Below, piece after piece: positions 1 to 11,594 of a stretch of DNA of 64,000 bases. A model generated the notes under the pieces. That model had not been told where the DNA came from, did no database searches, and saw only the letters and a program-made list of their open reading frames with translations. Each line of letters starts with the position of its first letter. The first letter of the stretch is position 1. Made by a program: the position numbers and the translations under genes. Where the stretch lies: the NCBI GenBank assembly GCA_036346375.1, contig CM070504.1, positions 11,219,890 to 11,283,889 of the forward strand, in the 5' to 3' direction. Origin of the DNA: Guadua angustifolia (Eukaryota; Streptophyta; Magnoliopsida; Poales; Poaceae).

Positions 1-1619
1 TAGGACAATTTGGAAGAAGAGGTCCATATTTTGGGACTTGCCGTACTGGAAGGAGTTAGATGTCCGACATTGTATTGATGTCATGCACGTTGAGAAGAAT
101 GTCTGCGACAATTTGGTTGGTATCCTGCTGAACATACAGGAAGACCAAGGATGGTGTGAATGCTCGTCGCGACATGGCCTACATGGAATCGAGTCCGGGC
201 TTGCGGTGATAGAGGAGGATGGGAAAGGTCCGTACATCCCCGCCGCATGCTACACCGCCCAAGAAGGAGAAAGAAGATCTCTGCAAATGTCTCCAAGGTA
301 TTAAAGTTCCATCCGCTACTCCGCAAACATTAAGAAGCCGTGTCCATGGATGATTTGAAGTTGTTGGGCATGAAGTCCCACGACCGCCATGTCTTGATGA
401 CCCAAATGCTCCTGTTGCAATCGAAATATTCACGCCGAGGATGTCAGTTTGCAATCACGGCTCTGTTATTTCTTCAATGCGATCTCCCGCAGTTATTGAC
501 CCGATATGCTAGACAACTTACAGAGTGAGGTGGTGCGACTCTATGTCGACTTGAGATGCATTTCCCACCATCGTTCTTCGACGCCATGGTCCATCTTGTT
601 GTTCACCTTGTCGAGAGATTAAGATATGTGGCCCGCATTCTTCGTTACATGTATTCGCTCGAGAGGTACATGGGTATATTAAAGTCCTACGTGAGGAATC
701 GGTCGAAACCCGAGAGTAGTATTGTGGAAGGTTATGGGATCAAGAGGTTATTGAGTTCATGTGGACTATCTCGGAGAAGACAAGCAATCGGTGTTCCTCT
801 ATCTCGCCATGAGGGAGCACTATCTCCGCAAAGGAACTGTTAGCGAAACTAACGAGGCCACAGCTTGATATGTATTGCAAAGCGATCTCGACAGCCTTGC
901 AAAAGACAAAGAAGTTGCGGTGGTATATCGAAGCAAAGACAAGTCGATTTTATGAGAAGAGAATCCACATATGGATGAGCTTTCCATCATGCGAGAACAC
1001 AACGATAGATTTCTAACATGGTTCAAACAGAGGCGAGAGAGGTCTCGTTAGTGATACTATCAAATGGTTGGTCGACGGACCTAGATTTAATGTCATGACA
1101 TGGCAGGGTACGATATTAATGGGTACACCTTTTACACCGAAAGTCAAGATGCTAAGAGTCTGTTCAAAGCAATGTGTCAAGATAGATGCTTTGTCCGATG
1201 AACATCATCGAAAGGAGGATCCTCAATGGCAATGAACTCTTATTACGGGGTGATTGAAGAAATTTGGGAGCTCGATTACGGAATATACCAAATTCCATTG
1301 TTCCGATGTAAGTGGGTGGGACTTCCACATGGAGTGAAGGTCGACAAGAGAGGTTTTACTCTTGTGGATCTCAACAGACTCGCCTATAAAGATGACCCAT
1401 TACAGTACTTGCGAAGCAAGCAAATCAAGTCTTCTATGTGCGTGATCCGGCCAATCCGAGGTTGCACGTCGTCCTTTATGGTAAGCGGCGGATCGTTGGT
1501 GTCGAAAATGTCATAGATGAAGAAGAATATGACCAATTCGATGAAATACCTCCGCTTATGGATGGGGCTGTCTTAGCGGTGACAACGACACACATGGAAG
1601 AAATTATATGCGTGTAGAT
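1..1619 (+). pseudogene. CACTA tnp2-type transposase, C-terminal part, copy 1 (broken)
   Basis: This is a remnant of the tnp2 transposase that would cut and rejoin the element ends. The window opens inside the Transposase_21-like domain, with the family hallmark DVRHCIDVMHVEKNVCDNL (about 56-112). A DUF4218-like segment follows at about 556-840, with FPPSFFD, LVVHLV and ERYMGILKSYVRNR. A DUF4216-like segment lies at about 1226-1450, with YYGVIEEIWELDY and FRCKWV. These parts lie in different frames and are split by several small indels and stops, so no full protein is possible. A near-duplicate lies 3268 bp downstream. Family assignment is firm from motif order; the indels are visible directly when the two copies are compared. 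Confidence 0.88.
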
Positions 1620-1984
1620 CATCAAGAAGGGTTATATTGTAAATAAAAGGAGTACATCATTGTATCGGTTGATATGTGTTTGCAAAGGTTATGTGTGCGT
1701 ATGAAACTTTCACAAATTTTGTCAATGCATTGTGTTTGCAAAGATTTGACTTTTCTACTCTTTGACCAAAAAGTATGCCTACAAAGTGAATTTAGGCTTC
1801 GCTTTCAATGCTTACTCATTTTGCCAAAATCCTTTTTAGAAAAGATCAGTAGTATCACAAAGTATGTTTACGCAAACTTTCAAATAATTCCAACTATGTG
1901 TGCAAAAGATATGGCCTTTTCACTCTTTGATCGAGATATCTCAGAATTGCACTTTATGGTTTGTCAGGAAAACAAAAGTGCCTA

Positions 1985-2275
1985 TATTTGTATCGGTTCT
2001 TATTCAAAGCGACACATATACATAATCATTTGTATCGGTTTTTAATAAAGCGATAGTAATACTATCCTTCGGTTGTATCGGTTTTACTTTAGAACCGATA
2101 GAAATATCACTCTAGGGTTTTCCTTAGTACAAGTATTTCTATCGGTTTTCATTTAAAACCCGATAGAGATACTATAATTGTATCGGTTTTACTTGAAAAC
2201 CGATAGAATATGCCTCCTAGGGTTTTCCTTAGTACAGTATTTCTATCGGTTTTTGGAAAACCGATAGTAATGAGG
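1985..2275. repeat. CACTA subterminal-type array, CTATCGGTTTT motif (first)
   Basis: Alternating direct and inverted copies of a motif near TGTATCGGTTTT / AAAACCGATAG, spaced some 20-60 bp and separated by the recurring AGGGTTTTCCTTAGTAC. Such arrays serve in CACTA elements as transposase binding sites near the ends (known for the superfamily; inferred here). The same array recurs at 5275-5560 and, with a variant spacer, at 10690-10990. Confidence 0.75.
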
Positions 2276-2763
2276 AGAGTGAAATATTACGCGCTCCTCC
2301 ATTTTTTGCCCTAGCTCCCCGCCCACGCTCGAATGCTCCTCGCACCACGATTTCTTCGCCTCCTTTGCCAACGTCGCAATTAAGCCTCCCCTCCCTCTCC
2401 TCCTCACGCTGCACTCCTTCCCGCCAAGAATCGCCCCCGCCGCCGACTCTCTCAGCGCCCCACGACTACGCCTTGCCGACCCGCCACGACTCTTTTCCCC
2501 ACGCACGTCGACTCTTCCCACGCCGTCAGTCGCCCGCCGACTCCTCCCCCGTGACTCTTCTTCCCACGCCATTTAATCCAGACTTCATTCTTGTATTAGG
2601 GTTAGCATGGCAAAATAATTATTGAAAAGCTTGATTGCTCAAAATTATCAATATGAAGAAAAAGGTGATTACCAATGCGGAAGCTTCATGGATACACTAA
2701 GCCTACAAACTAGTAACATCAAACTCACCCTATACTGTGATTGTTCTCGGTTAAAGACTTGCA

Positions 2764-4897
2764 TGTGTATCTACAACCTCCCTCCTTGGTTGTGCATGAA
2801 GCGGAAGTATATCATGATGTCCTTGCTAATCTCGGGACCCAAACAGCTGGGAAATGATATTGATGTGTACCTTGCACCATTGATCGAGGATTTGGTACAA
2901 TTGTGGAATGAGGGGGTCGTGGTGTGGGATGCATACAAAAAGAGTATTTCACCCTCGAGCTATGGTATTTTGTACCATAAATGATTTCCGGCTTGGTAAT
3001 TTGGCGAGTCTGATCTGAAAGGAGCCAAAGTGTGTCCTATATGTGAAGAGGAGACGGAGAGCTTATGGCTGCCGAATTGCAAGAAAACTATGTACATGGG
3101 TCACCGTAGGTTTCTACCTCGAAGTCATCGATACCGTAAAATGGATGACAAATTTGATGGGAATAGCGAAGTTCGTTCGGCTTTGCAGCCTATGAATAGA
3201 AGGCAATTATATTCACGTGTGGAGGATATTGAACTTCAGTACGGAAAGAGTCGTAAATCTGTTCGTACTAGGACAATTTGGAAGAAGAGGTCCATATTTT
3301 GGGACTTGCCGTACTGGAAGGAGTTAGATGTCCGACATTGTATTGATGTCATGCACGTTGAGAAGAATGTCTGCGACAATTTGGTTGGTATCCTGCTGAA
3401 CATACCTGGGAAGACCAAGGATGGTGTGAATGCTCGTCGCGACATGGCCTACATGGGAATCAGGCCCAGGCTTGCAGTGATAGAGGAGGATGGGAAAGGT
3501 CCGTACATCCCCACTGCATGCTACACCCTGTCCAAGAAGGAGAAAGAAGATCTCTGCAAATGTCTCCAAGGTATTAAAGTTCCATCCGCTACTCCGCAAA
3601 CATTAAGAAATTTGGTGTCCATGGATGATTTGAAGTTGTTGGGCATGAAGTCCCACGACGCCATGTCTTGATGACCCAAATGCTCCCGATTGCAATCGAA
3701 ATATTGCACGAGGATGTCGGGTTTGCAATCCGAAGCTCTGTTATTTCTTCAATGCGATCTCTGCAAAGTTATTGACCCCGATATGCTAGACAACTTCTGA
3801 GTGAGGTGGTGCAGACTCTATGTCGACTTGAGATGCATTTCCCACCATCGTTCTTCGACGTCATGGTCCATCTTGTTGTTCACCTTGTCGAGAGATTAAG
3901 ATATGTGGCCCGCATTCTTCGTTACATGTATAGTTCGAGAGGTACATGGGTATATTAAAGTCCTACGTGAGAATCGGTCGAAACACGAGAGTAGTATTGT
4001 GGAAGGTTATGGGGTGAAGAGGTTATTGAGTTCTGCGTGGACTATCTCGGGAGAAGACAAGCAATCGGTGTTCCTCTATCTCGCCATGAGGCGGACTATC
4101 TCGCAAAGGAACTGTTAGGCGAAACTAACGAGGCCACGATTTGATATGTATTACAAAGCGCATCGGCGATCTTGCGGCCTGACCACGAAGTTGCGAGGGT
4201 ATATCGAAGCGGCACAAGTCGATTTTACGAGAAGAGAATCCACATATGGATGAGCTTTCCATCATCACGAGAACACAACGATAGATTTCTAACATGGTTC
4301 AAGCAGAGGCGAGGTCTCACATTAGTGATACTATCAAATGGTTGGTCGAGCGGACCTAGATTTAATGTCTGAGACATGGCGAGGGTGCGATATTAATGGG
4401 TACACCTTTTACCTTTGAAAGTCAAGATGCGAAGAGTCTTGTTCAAAACAATGTGTCGGCATAGATGCTTTGTCCGATGAACATCCTTTGGAAAGGAGGA
4501 TCCTCAATGGCAATGAACTCTTATTACGGGGTGATTGAAGAAATTTGGGAGCTCGATTACGGAATATACCAAATTCCATTGTTCGATGTAAGTGGGTGGG
4601 ACTTCCACATGGAGTGAAGGTCGACAAGAGAGGTTTTACTCTTGTGGATCTCAACAGACTTCGCCTATAAAGATGACCCATTCGTACTTATGAAGCAAGC
4701 AAATCAAGTCTTCTGTAATGCGTGATCCGGCCAATCCGAGGTTGCGTCGTCCTTTATAGTAGCGGCGGATCGTTGGTGTCGAAAATGTCATAGATGAAGA
4801 AGAATATGACCAATTCGATGAAATACCTCCGTTTATGGATGGGGGCTGTCTTAAGCGGTGACAACGACACACATGGAAGAAATTATATGCGTGTAGA
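2764..4897 (+). pseudogene. CACTA tnp2-type transposase, copy 2 (longer, broken)
   Basis: The second tnp2 remnant begins farther upstream in the protein than copy 1. 2770-2945 encodes YNLPPWLCMKRKYIMMSLL, GPKQLGND and a DAYKK segment. 3030-3671 is one open frame with CPICEEET and GHRRFLPRSHRYR, then IWKKRSIFWDLPYW and the shared DVRHCIDVMHVEKNVC block. After 3671 the frame breaks (a base is missing in the KSHDCHV region). DUF4218-like and DUF4216-like segments then follow in other frames to about 4890. The missing N-terminal part and the frame breaks make it non-functional. Its start at 2764 coincides exactly with the end of the upstream duplicated block, so the two copies are joined head to tail. 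Confidence 0.88.
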
Positions 4898-5274
4898 TCA
4901 TCAAGAAGGGTTATATTGTAAATAAAAGGAGTACATCATTGTATCGGTTGATATGTGTTTGCAAAGGTTATGTGTGTACGTATGAAACTTTCACAAATTT
5001 TGTCAATGCATTGTGTTTGCAAAGATTTGACTTTTCTACTCTTTGACCAAAAAGTATGCCTACAAAGTGAATTTAGGCTTCATTTTCAATGCTTACTCAT
5101 TTTGCCAAAATCCTTTTTAGAAAAGATCTGTAGTATCACAAAGTATGTTTCTGCAAACTTTCAAATAATTCCAACTATGTGTGCAAAAGATATGGCCTTT
5201 TCACTCTTTGATCAGATATCTCTGTAAATTCAGACTTTATGGTTTGTCAGGAAAACAAACAGTGCCTATATTTG

Positions 5275-5560
5275 TATCGGTTCTTATTCGAAAGCGACAC
5301 ATATACATAATCATTTGTATCGGTTTTTAATAAAACCGATAGTAATACTATCCTTGATTGTATCGGTTTTACTTTAGAAGCGATAGAAATATCACTCTAG
5401 GGTTTTCCTTAGTACAAGTATTTCTATCGGTTTTCATTTAAAACCCGATAGAGATACTATAATTGTATCGGTTTTACTTGAAAACCGATAGGAATATACC
5501 TCCTAGGGTTTTCCTTAGTACAAGTATTTCTATCGGTTTTTGGAAAACCGATAGTAATGA
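5275..5560. repeat. CACTA subterminal-type array (second copy)
   Basis: Counterpart of the 1985-2275 array inside the second duplicated block, with the same order of CTATCGGTTTT motifs and the AGGGTTTTCCTTAGTAC spacer. After it comes a GC-rich block (5580-5880) full of CCGCC and CTCC that reads like a 5' leader and encodes only low-complexity frames. I do not call a gene there. Confidence 0.75.
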
Positions 5561-6071
5561 GGAGAGTGAACAATATTACGCTCCTCCATTTTTTGCCCTA
5601 GCTCCCGCCACACTTTGGTGCTCCGCACCACGATTTCTTCGCCTCCACATTGCCAACGCCGCCGCAAGCCTCCCCGCTCCTCTCCTCCTCACGCTTGGTG
5701 CCTCCTTCCCCCTTGTGCTTGAATCGCCCCGTCGACTCCTCCCTTGCCGCCAAGTCGCCCCCCACGCCGCCGACTCCTCCCAGGCGTGACTCTTTTTCCC
5801 CTTGGTCGACTCTTCCCCGCCCCAGTCGCCCCCACGCCGCAAACTCCTCCCCCGCGTGACTCTTCTTCCCACGCAGTCGACAATCGGTACTTCATTCTTG
5901 TATTAGGTTAGCATGGCAAAATAATTATTGAAAAGCTTGATTGCTCAAAATTATCAATATGAAGAAAAAAGGCGATTACCAATGCGGAAGCTTCATGGAT
6001 ACACTAAGCCTACAAACTAGTAACATCAAACTCACCCCTATTACGTGATTGTTCTCGGTTAAAGACTTGCA

Positions 6072-6915
6072 AAGGGCGGTCGTTCTCGACTTGGGGACCT
6101 TGCATGTGGGATGAATGTTACATGTGAGGAATCGGGTCAAGGTTGACGGTTTGTGACAACATAATTATTTTTCACTGCTTTGCAAGCTTGGTTAGATCAA
6201 TTTATTCTTGGCTATAACGTGTGAATTCCTTTTGTATATGGTAGAATGCTTCTTGTTGTTAGTTTTTGATGATCGATAGCTTTTTGTCAATATTGATATT
6301 GGAGTGTCTTCTCTTAGCTCATAATTGTATGCATTTTTATTGTCAAGTAAGCTATCTCTTCCTTAGATTTGATGCTCTTGTCGATGGTGGTAGTATATTT
6401 GCATTGATTTGCTTATTAAGCCTCTGAATCTGAAAGTCCATATATATACATTTCTTTTCATTTGTTATAGAATGACAAATTGATTTAGTTTTTTAAAAGC
6501 GCCAAGTATTGAATCTGTCAAATAGTGGTAAGGTTGTCACAAACTTGTCAATATCTTGCCCTAGTGGCGAGGCGGCCTTTAAAAACAACCCGACATCCGA
6601 GAACAACATAAATGATGAATTTATTTCATGCGAGATGTTACATTTATTTGATCTTCATATTTGGATACATTTCTATATAGCATAATCTTTCCATATCATT
6701 GATTGCTTGTTTATATATGCGATGATGGCTTGTAGCAACTTTTGAGTATGCGATGGTATAGTTATTTCAATCTTAATTGCATATTACTTTTTTATCTCGG
6801 CATATGTTAGAGTTTAGGTTGCGTAACCTCGTCTCCCGTTAGAGTGCTTAATTATAAATATCTTTGGAATAGCATATTTATAAACAAGCGATCTCAAATT
6901 GTCCACGTTTTTGGG
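6072..6915. other. AT-rich CACTA interior, no gene recognised
   Basis: About 840 bp of AT-rich sequence between the duplicated block and the foldback. All frames are short and have no recognisable motif. It is probably intron or spacer of the CACTA second gene. Confidence 0.5.
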
Positions 6916-7112
6916 CATTCGAGATATGTGGTTGGGTAAGTTCTGGTTGTTGTACAACTCACGAGTAGATTTGATGGCGTCTCGGTTGTTCTCAGGATAC
7001 ACACCCTCTTGACTTGTTGTCGAGGCGTGTATCCGGAGAACAGCGAAGATCTTCAAATTTTCTCTGAGTTGTACAACAACTAGAACTTGCCCGAACTCAC
7101 ATATCTCGAATG
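6916..7112. repeat. Imperfect ~200 bp foldback inside the CACTA element
   Basis: Left arm 6916-6960 starts CATTCGAGATATGTG and ends TTGTTGTACAACTC. Right arm 7066-7112 is its reverse complement with few mismatches. Inside, a second pair (GTTCTCAGGATACAC at 6988-7002 and GTGTATCCGGAGAAC at 7027-7041) also pairs. The whole could form a long hairpin if transcribed. It may be transposon structure or a small-RNA precursor; the sequence alone does not decide. Confidence 0.8.
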
Positions 7113-7259
7113 GGATAGGACCAAACCTATTTAGAGGTTAGGAGTCATCGTTGAAGATCATTAGTTTCTCTGTTTGTTGTCAATGAGCTGTTGCTTTACA
7201 TGATTTATTGTCAACTTCACATAATTACTACAATTGCTTTATCTCATGTCAAATATATG

Positions 7260-8460
7260 ACCATGTCGGATAAGAAAAGCGAAAATATCGCAACTAGAGC
7301 ATCGACTCATCGCCGACGAACAAGATTAGCTGCTCTGAGGGGGAGGCGAACTTCAAGTGTCGAGCCGAGCCAACTTCCAAGTGTCGGTAGGCGAACTTCA
7401 AGTGTCGAGCCGAGCCAACTTCCAAGTGTCGGTAGAGTAAGGTGAGGAAGGCCGAGGACCGAGTAAAGGGGCCATAGGGAGAACACCGCAGTTCTCGGTT
7501 CAATGCCACAGGGGTTTGCAGGTCCTCCCTAAGTACAAAGGCGATACCGCTCATTCCTCGGCCAATTGGTGAGGAGAGGTTGCCATAACAGTTAAGCTGG
7601 AGAAAAGAGGTCGTACTTGCGGCGAAGAACCGGTGTGGGGCGAGGTGAAGGGCAAATGGATTATAGAAGAGGAGGGCGAAAACAATGCGGCGGTATGCCA
7701 TGAAGAGGATGGGTGTGGCTTTGAGGCGCCGAGGTCTACATGCATAGTGAGTCACGTCTTTGAAAGGTCATACACCATTCGAGAGGTATCCGTTCGTGAC
7801 TCGATGTTTGGGAGGAGTTCACGAGGATCAAGGAATGCGCCCGGAGGCGAGGAGCCGAGAAGAACATTGGTATCGAGGCGAGAAACGTACACACCACCTC
7901 GGTTCGGTGACTCTGAAGGAAGAAATTTGAATGGCGCGAGTAGCGAGGAGTCTGTGAACTCAGGACGGCGTTGCCTTACTCCCACATATGTGAGGCAGAG
8001 CGCGTGTTGGGTATTAGCGAGACAAAGAAATCATGGACGGGCAGTGGTAGTACCAAACCCGCTACTGCGCAAAGTCGTCTCCACCATCGTAAGTCGACAA
8101 ACTTACTACATTGCGATCAAACATTCTGTTGTATTTGAGATCTAATTCGTACTCCCTCTTGCGGGAGGAGGTCGGCCCGGAGGAAAAAGCGAGAGGACCT
8201 TTGTTAGCCAAGGGTCAAATGACATCTTGTCCTCCGCTATCGGAAATCCGACCATAAGTAGGGTACTTGCCGTGAGGCGAACATCTGAAGAAAGGCGTGC
8301 CGAAGCGAGGTTAGGAGTGCGGGGCAAGATCATGGGAGGGCAGCGGGCGCATGAAGGACACACTCGGGGAGGAGATCAAGGAGGAGATGAGGGGGAGATG
8401 GCTGCGTGCGGGGAGATGAGGGTAGAGATGGACCGCTTGAGGGCGAGATGATGGCGATGT
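7260..8460 (+). pseudogene. Degenerate CACTA second ORF (TNP1 / Transposase_24-like)
   Basis: Fragments in plus frames resemble the second protein of grass CACTA elements. There is a start-proximal THRRRTRLAALRGRR stretch at 7300-7350, a serine/arginine-rich middle with FGRSSRGSRNAPGG at about 7805-7850, and a methionine/glutamate-rich piece with MAACGEMRVEMDRLR at about 8400-8447. Frames change repeatedly and stops intervene. The assignment rests on composition and position between tnp2 and the Ulp1 domain, not on a strong motif. Confidence 0.45.
7344..7433 (+). repeat. Tandem duplication, 2 x 45 bp
   Basis: Two identical 45-bp units (7344-7388 and 7389-7433) encode the 15-residue repeat RRTSSVEPSQLPSVG twice in frame. 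The lack of differences implies a recent slippage or duplication in an otherwise decayed ORF. Confidence 0.85.
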
Positions 8461-9089
8461 TCTCCCAGTCGAGCGGATGACCCGCCTCTGCGTCTGAAAC
8501 ACGTGTGCGACCAGCAGTGCGGGTCTAAAAGCGATAAGGTGGTCATGACTAAAGGTAATAGTTAATTTTGCATGGCCGAGGTGCGAGGGTAACTCCCCAA
8601 TATTTTCTCTTAAGTTGCGCACCTCTTGCAGGCGCCTCTGAAGTGCCGACTCACTGTTGACGGAAGGCGGATTTCTGTTGAGGTTTGCAGCGGGGTTGCA
8701 TTTCCATGCAGCAGACCGACCTGATGCATGGTCGGCCTTTGGGGAAGGGCTACATGAGGTCGGTGGACTCGTCCACGAAGCCTTCTTATCACATGTGCTC
8801 GAGTTCCCCCCAGCGAAGAGATCACCACTCTCGAACAAGCGCACATGTCGTTCATCAAATGGCCTGGCGAGCGTCGTCTTGGTCAAGGTAAAAACCTCGC
8901 TTCTACGTACCATTCGGTAGTATTGCAACAAGTTGTTCATCTGGCGTGCTTTGTAGGTTCCTACCGTACTGCGCCTCCTCACGGTTGTGACGAGTCTGCC
9001 TGCAATCTTGGTGGTGCATAAAAAGGGCTACCACGACCCCCACAGAACCCTTTGGAGGCCTCCGCTAAAAGCCAAGGCTCACAGACCAC

Positions 9090-10185
9090 AGTGCCCTCTC
9101 AGTGCAGGAAAAGCCTCCAACCCCGCCTCGGAGACTCCTTCGGCCCGAGAAAGGAGAGCCGGCTGAGCCTGAGAGAAGCCCTATAATTTTAAGGCGTATG
9201 AACATGGAAAGCCCATACGCCTCTGCGAAATTGAATACTTTAGGCATGTGGACTCGGCGGCTCCATGGATGGTACATTGACAAAGCGAAAGATCGAGCGG
9301 CGTCGAGTCGACTTCAATGTTAGGTACAAAAGGACATTTCCACCGTGAGGAGGGCGGGACATTTCGGTCGGTTTGAGGATCTGTTAAGTCTCTACCAAAT
9401 GATCTCCATCGGCGTTTCCTTTGTGCGATCTGGACCTTTGTGAGTATCGCACCACGTAGCATGACCTTAGAACTTCCATAGGATTTTGCATTATGTTCGT
9501 AACATTCAATACGAGTTGCGGGCAATGAGGCGGCGAGTCGTGACGAATCGACAACTAATTGGGTTAAATCGACCACTGAGTGGTGTCATAGCGATGGCTG
9601 AGGCTTCAACGCAATGGCTTCTAGGCTACATCAAGGGTGCGTTGAAAGTGAGGCCAAGAAGGACTTCATTCTATTCCGTACCACGAGTAAGTACTACTAC
9701 ACCCTTCAATTACTTATGCGCACTTCAAGCGTATGTGAACTTATTTCCTTATTTGCATACCATTTAATAAGCAACCATTGGGTCCTACTCGTGATCATTC
9801 CGAGTAACAACGTGGTCTACACTTTTAATTCCATTGAGAAGAGACCGATGGCCCTCTGCGATCAAGCCTCCTTTGGAGCGATAAGTGCACTACTCTTATG
9901 TAACACTTTCTTTATTTAACTCGTACATTCATTATTTTGTATATGACGTCTCTCCAATGTATATAGGGGTTTCTCCAGGACTCGTCGCGGAAGGAGGATA
10001 CACGATCAAAAAAGGGCTCCAAGTTGGAGTATGTGCGCTTCAAGGTACAAGTGGCGTTCCTATATAAGATTTAGATTTCGACATATTTTCTTAGTCTCTT
10101 AATTTCTTTTCTTTCTTCACAGTGCCATCAACAGGCGGCGACGACCTTTGCGGTTTGTCGTCATGCATCACATCTTGATCTTGAT
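9090..10185 (+). pseudogene. Ulp1-like cysteine protease domain of CACTA element (degenerate)
   Basis: Grass CACTA elements often carry a C48-type (SUMO-protease-like) domain after the second ORF. Here 9240-9280 gives TRRLHGWYI, typical of the region before the protease. 9740-9830 gives the histidine block SNHWVLLVIIPSNNVVYTF, ending FNSIEK where the family usually has a conserved Asp-Ser. 10125-10180 contains a CHQQ-like stretch followed by the Cys-Gly region (TTTGCGGTTT) and, after a frame change, VMHHI. The pieces are in different frames with stops between, so there is no active enzyme. Role in transposition is unknown for the family. Confidence 0.65.
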
Positions 10186-10689
10186 TAGCCTCTCGAGACC
10201 GTTTCCCCGGTATATATGTACATGCATAATAATACAAGTAGCCTTTCACATAGAAATTTCAAAACTTAAATTAAAACACTCGTTTCTATTTTGCGAGACT
10301 CTCAATATCCCCGGAAGAGTTTAGACCTTTTCGCTCAACAAGATAAGGGACCACTTATGCCGATTAGTCTTGGATGGAATGTATGGTGGAGGGCCGGACG
10401 GTATAGAGATCCCAGCTCGTACTAGGCTATATGTGAACAATATTACAAATCTGAATGGGATTACATGTGTACATGATGGTTAAGCATGTGTCGGTTGTAA
10501 CAAAGTATTCATTTTGAATGTGATATGTATTTGTTGTAACAATTAAAGTATTCATTTTACGTGAATGAGTTGTATTCATTTTACGTGAATGTGATATACA
10601 TCTTTGTATGTTTGTGATATGTGCATATATATATTTTGTGAAATATGTGCTGATTGCGAGGTCAATTGGAAAGTACCACACCGTTCATC

Positions 10690-11026
10690 TCTATCGGTTC
10701 TCATAAGAAAATGATAGAGATAACTTTGTCATCTCTATCGGTTTTTGTAAGAAAAGATAGAGATAATGTTTATCTCTATCGGTTCCTACAAGAAAATGAT
10801 AGAGATGAACTCATCATCTCTATCGGTTCTTGAAAGAAGCGATAGAGATTATCTATAATCTCTATCGCTTCTTTGAAGAACCGATAGAGATGATGAGTTC
10901 ATCTCTATCGAGCAAGAACCGATTTGTAATAATAGCGCCTCATCTCTGTCTAACAGCTTAGTGTCGCCACGAACCGATTGCGATGATAAAAAAGAACCGA
11001 TTGTGATGTGTAAATGTGTAGTAGTG
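10690..11026. repeat. CACTA 3' subterminal array and terminus
   Basis: At least six copies of ATCTCTATCGGTTC or its inverse lie in 10690-10920. Within them is a near-perfect palindrome: arms 10807-10850 and 10857-10900 (44 bp, one mismatch) round a 6-bp spacer. Looser AACCGATTG copies follow to 11005. The end GTGTAGTAGTG (11016-11026) is the inverse of a CACTA terminus. Confidence 0.85.
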
Positions 11027-11145
11027 TTGACATTAGTATTTGAGTTTGTGTTTGTTAGTTTGCATATGCATGCATGTCATTGGGTCCAGTAGGACTGAGT
11101 TGATCGTAGCATGAAAAGCGGAGTGAGTCCGTTGTGCGTATGTTA

Positions 11146-11475
11146 GGGCCTATTTGGGGAAGCTATGGCTAGACTAAAAAGTTGCTTTTGGTTTGTTAGG
11201 GTATAGCTTATTGTGGTAGCATTGTGGCTTTCCTTGTTATCTTGTTTAGTGGCCTTTTGTTGCATTTGTAGCTCTTAGGGGCCAACCGAGCAGGAAGGTA
11301 ACAACATAGCAATGTACCGGTATTCAAGTGAGGAGGTGACGTGGAGACAGCGAGACGGGGTGGCGGAGGTCGAGCAGGCTGTGACTTGATTTTTCAGCTG
11401 CTTTGTAGCCATACTATTTGGAAGAGCTTTTAGCTCAAAACTAAAGTAAAAATGAAGCACAGCCCCAAACAGGCC
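11146..11475. mobile_element. hAT-like MITE, ~330 bp
   Basis: The left end GGGCCTATTTGGGGAAGC and right end AGCCCCAAACAGGCC are imperfect inverted repeats of the GGCCTGTTTGG type frequent in grass MITEs. It has no coding capacity. I could not match a clean 8-bp target duplication, so the exact ends are approximate. Confidence 0.6.
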
Positions 11476-11594
11476 AGTTTGTTGCTTGACTAGTTAGCTT
11501 ATTCCTTGTTGTTTGGATCACGTGCGTGTGGCACGAGACCAGGAGTCAGTTGTTTAGCTAGTCTATATGTTCTTCCTCCCTCCACGAGTTCTCA

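Larger units (their letters stand above)
1..6071 (+). repeat. ~2.8 kb direct duplication (1-2763 and 3269-6071)
   Basis: Positions 1-2763 and 3269-6071 are near-identical in order and content: transposase C-terminus, 3' region, CTATCGGTT array, GC-rich block, and the sequence ending GGTTAAAGACTTGCA in both. The first copy may extend left of the window. Copies differ by many one- to few-base indels as well as substitutions. The unique stretch 2764-3268 between them is transposase coding sequence that belongs upstream of copy 2. The layout therefore looks like an internal tandem duplication of a CACTA element or two truncated elements joined. Confidence 0.85.
1..11026 (+). mobile_element. CACTA (En/Spm) DNA transposon, rearranged, 5' end outside window
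   Basis: This stretch holds the parts of one or more CACTA transposons in plus orientation: two copies of a tnp2-type transposase region, a degenerate second ORF, a Ulp1-like protease remnant, and subterminal arrays built on the motif CTATCGGTT and its reverse complement. The right end reads GTGTAGTAGTG at 11016-11026, the reverse complement of a CACTACTACAC terminus, which is diagnostic for the superfamily. The next three bases are TTG, the possible 3-bp target duplication. No matching CACTACTAC left terminus occurs between 1 and 11000, so the element starts left of the window. Every ORF is interrupted, so it is not autonomous. That the two tnp2 copies belong to one element rather than to nested insertions is inference. 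Confidence 0.85.

Noticed and set aside
10807..10900. Independent miRNA gene
   Set aside because: The palindrome is made of the CACTA subterminal motif itself, so transposon structure explains it better.
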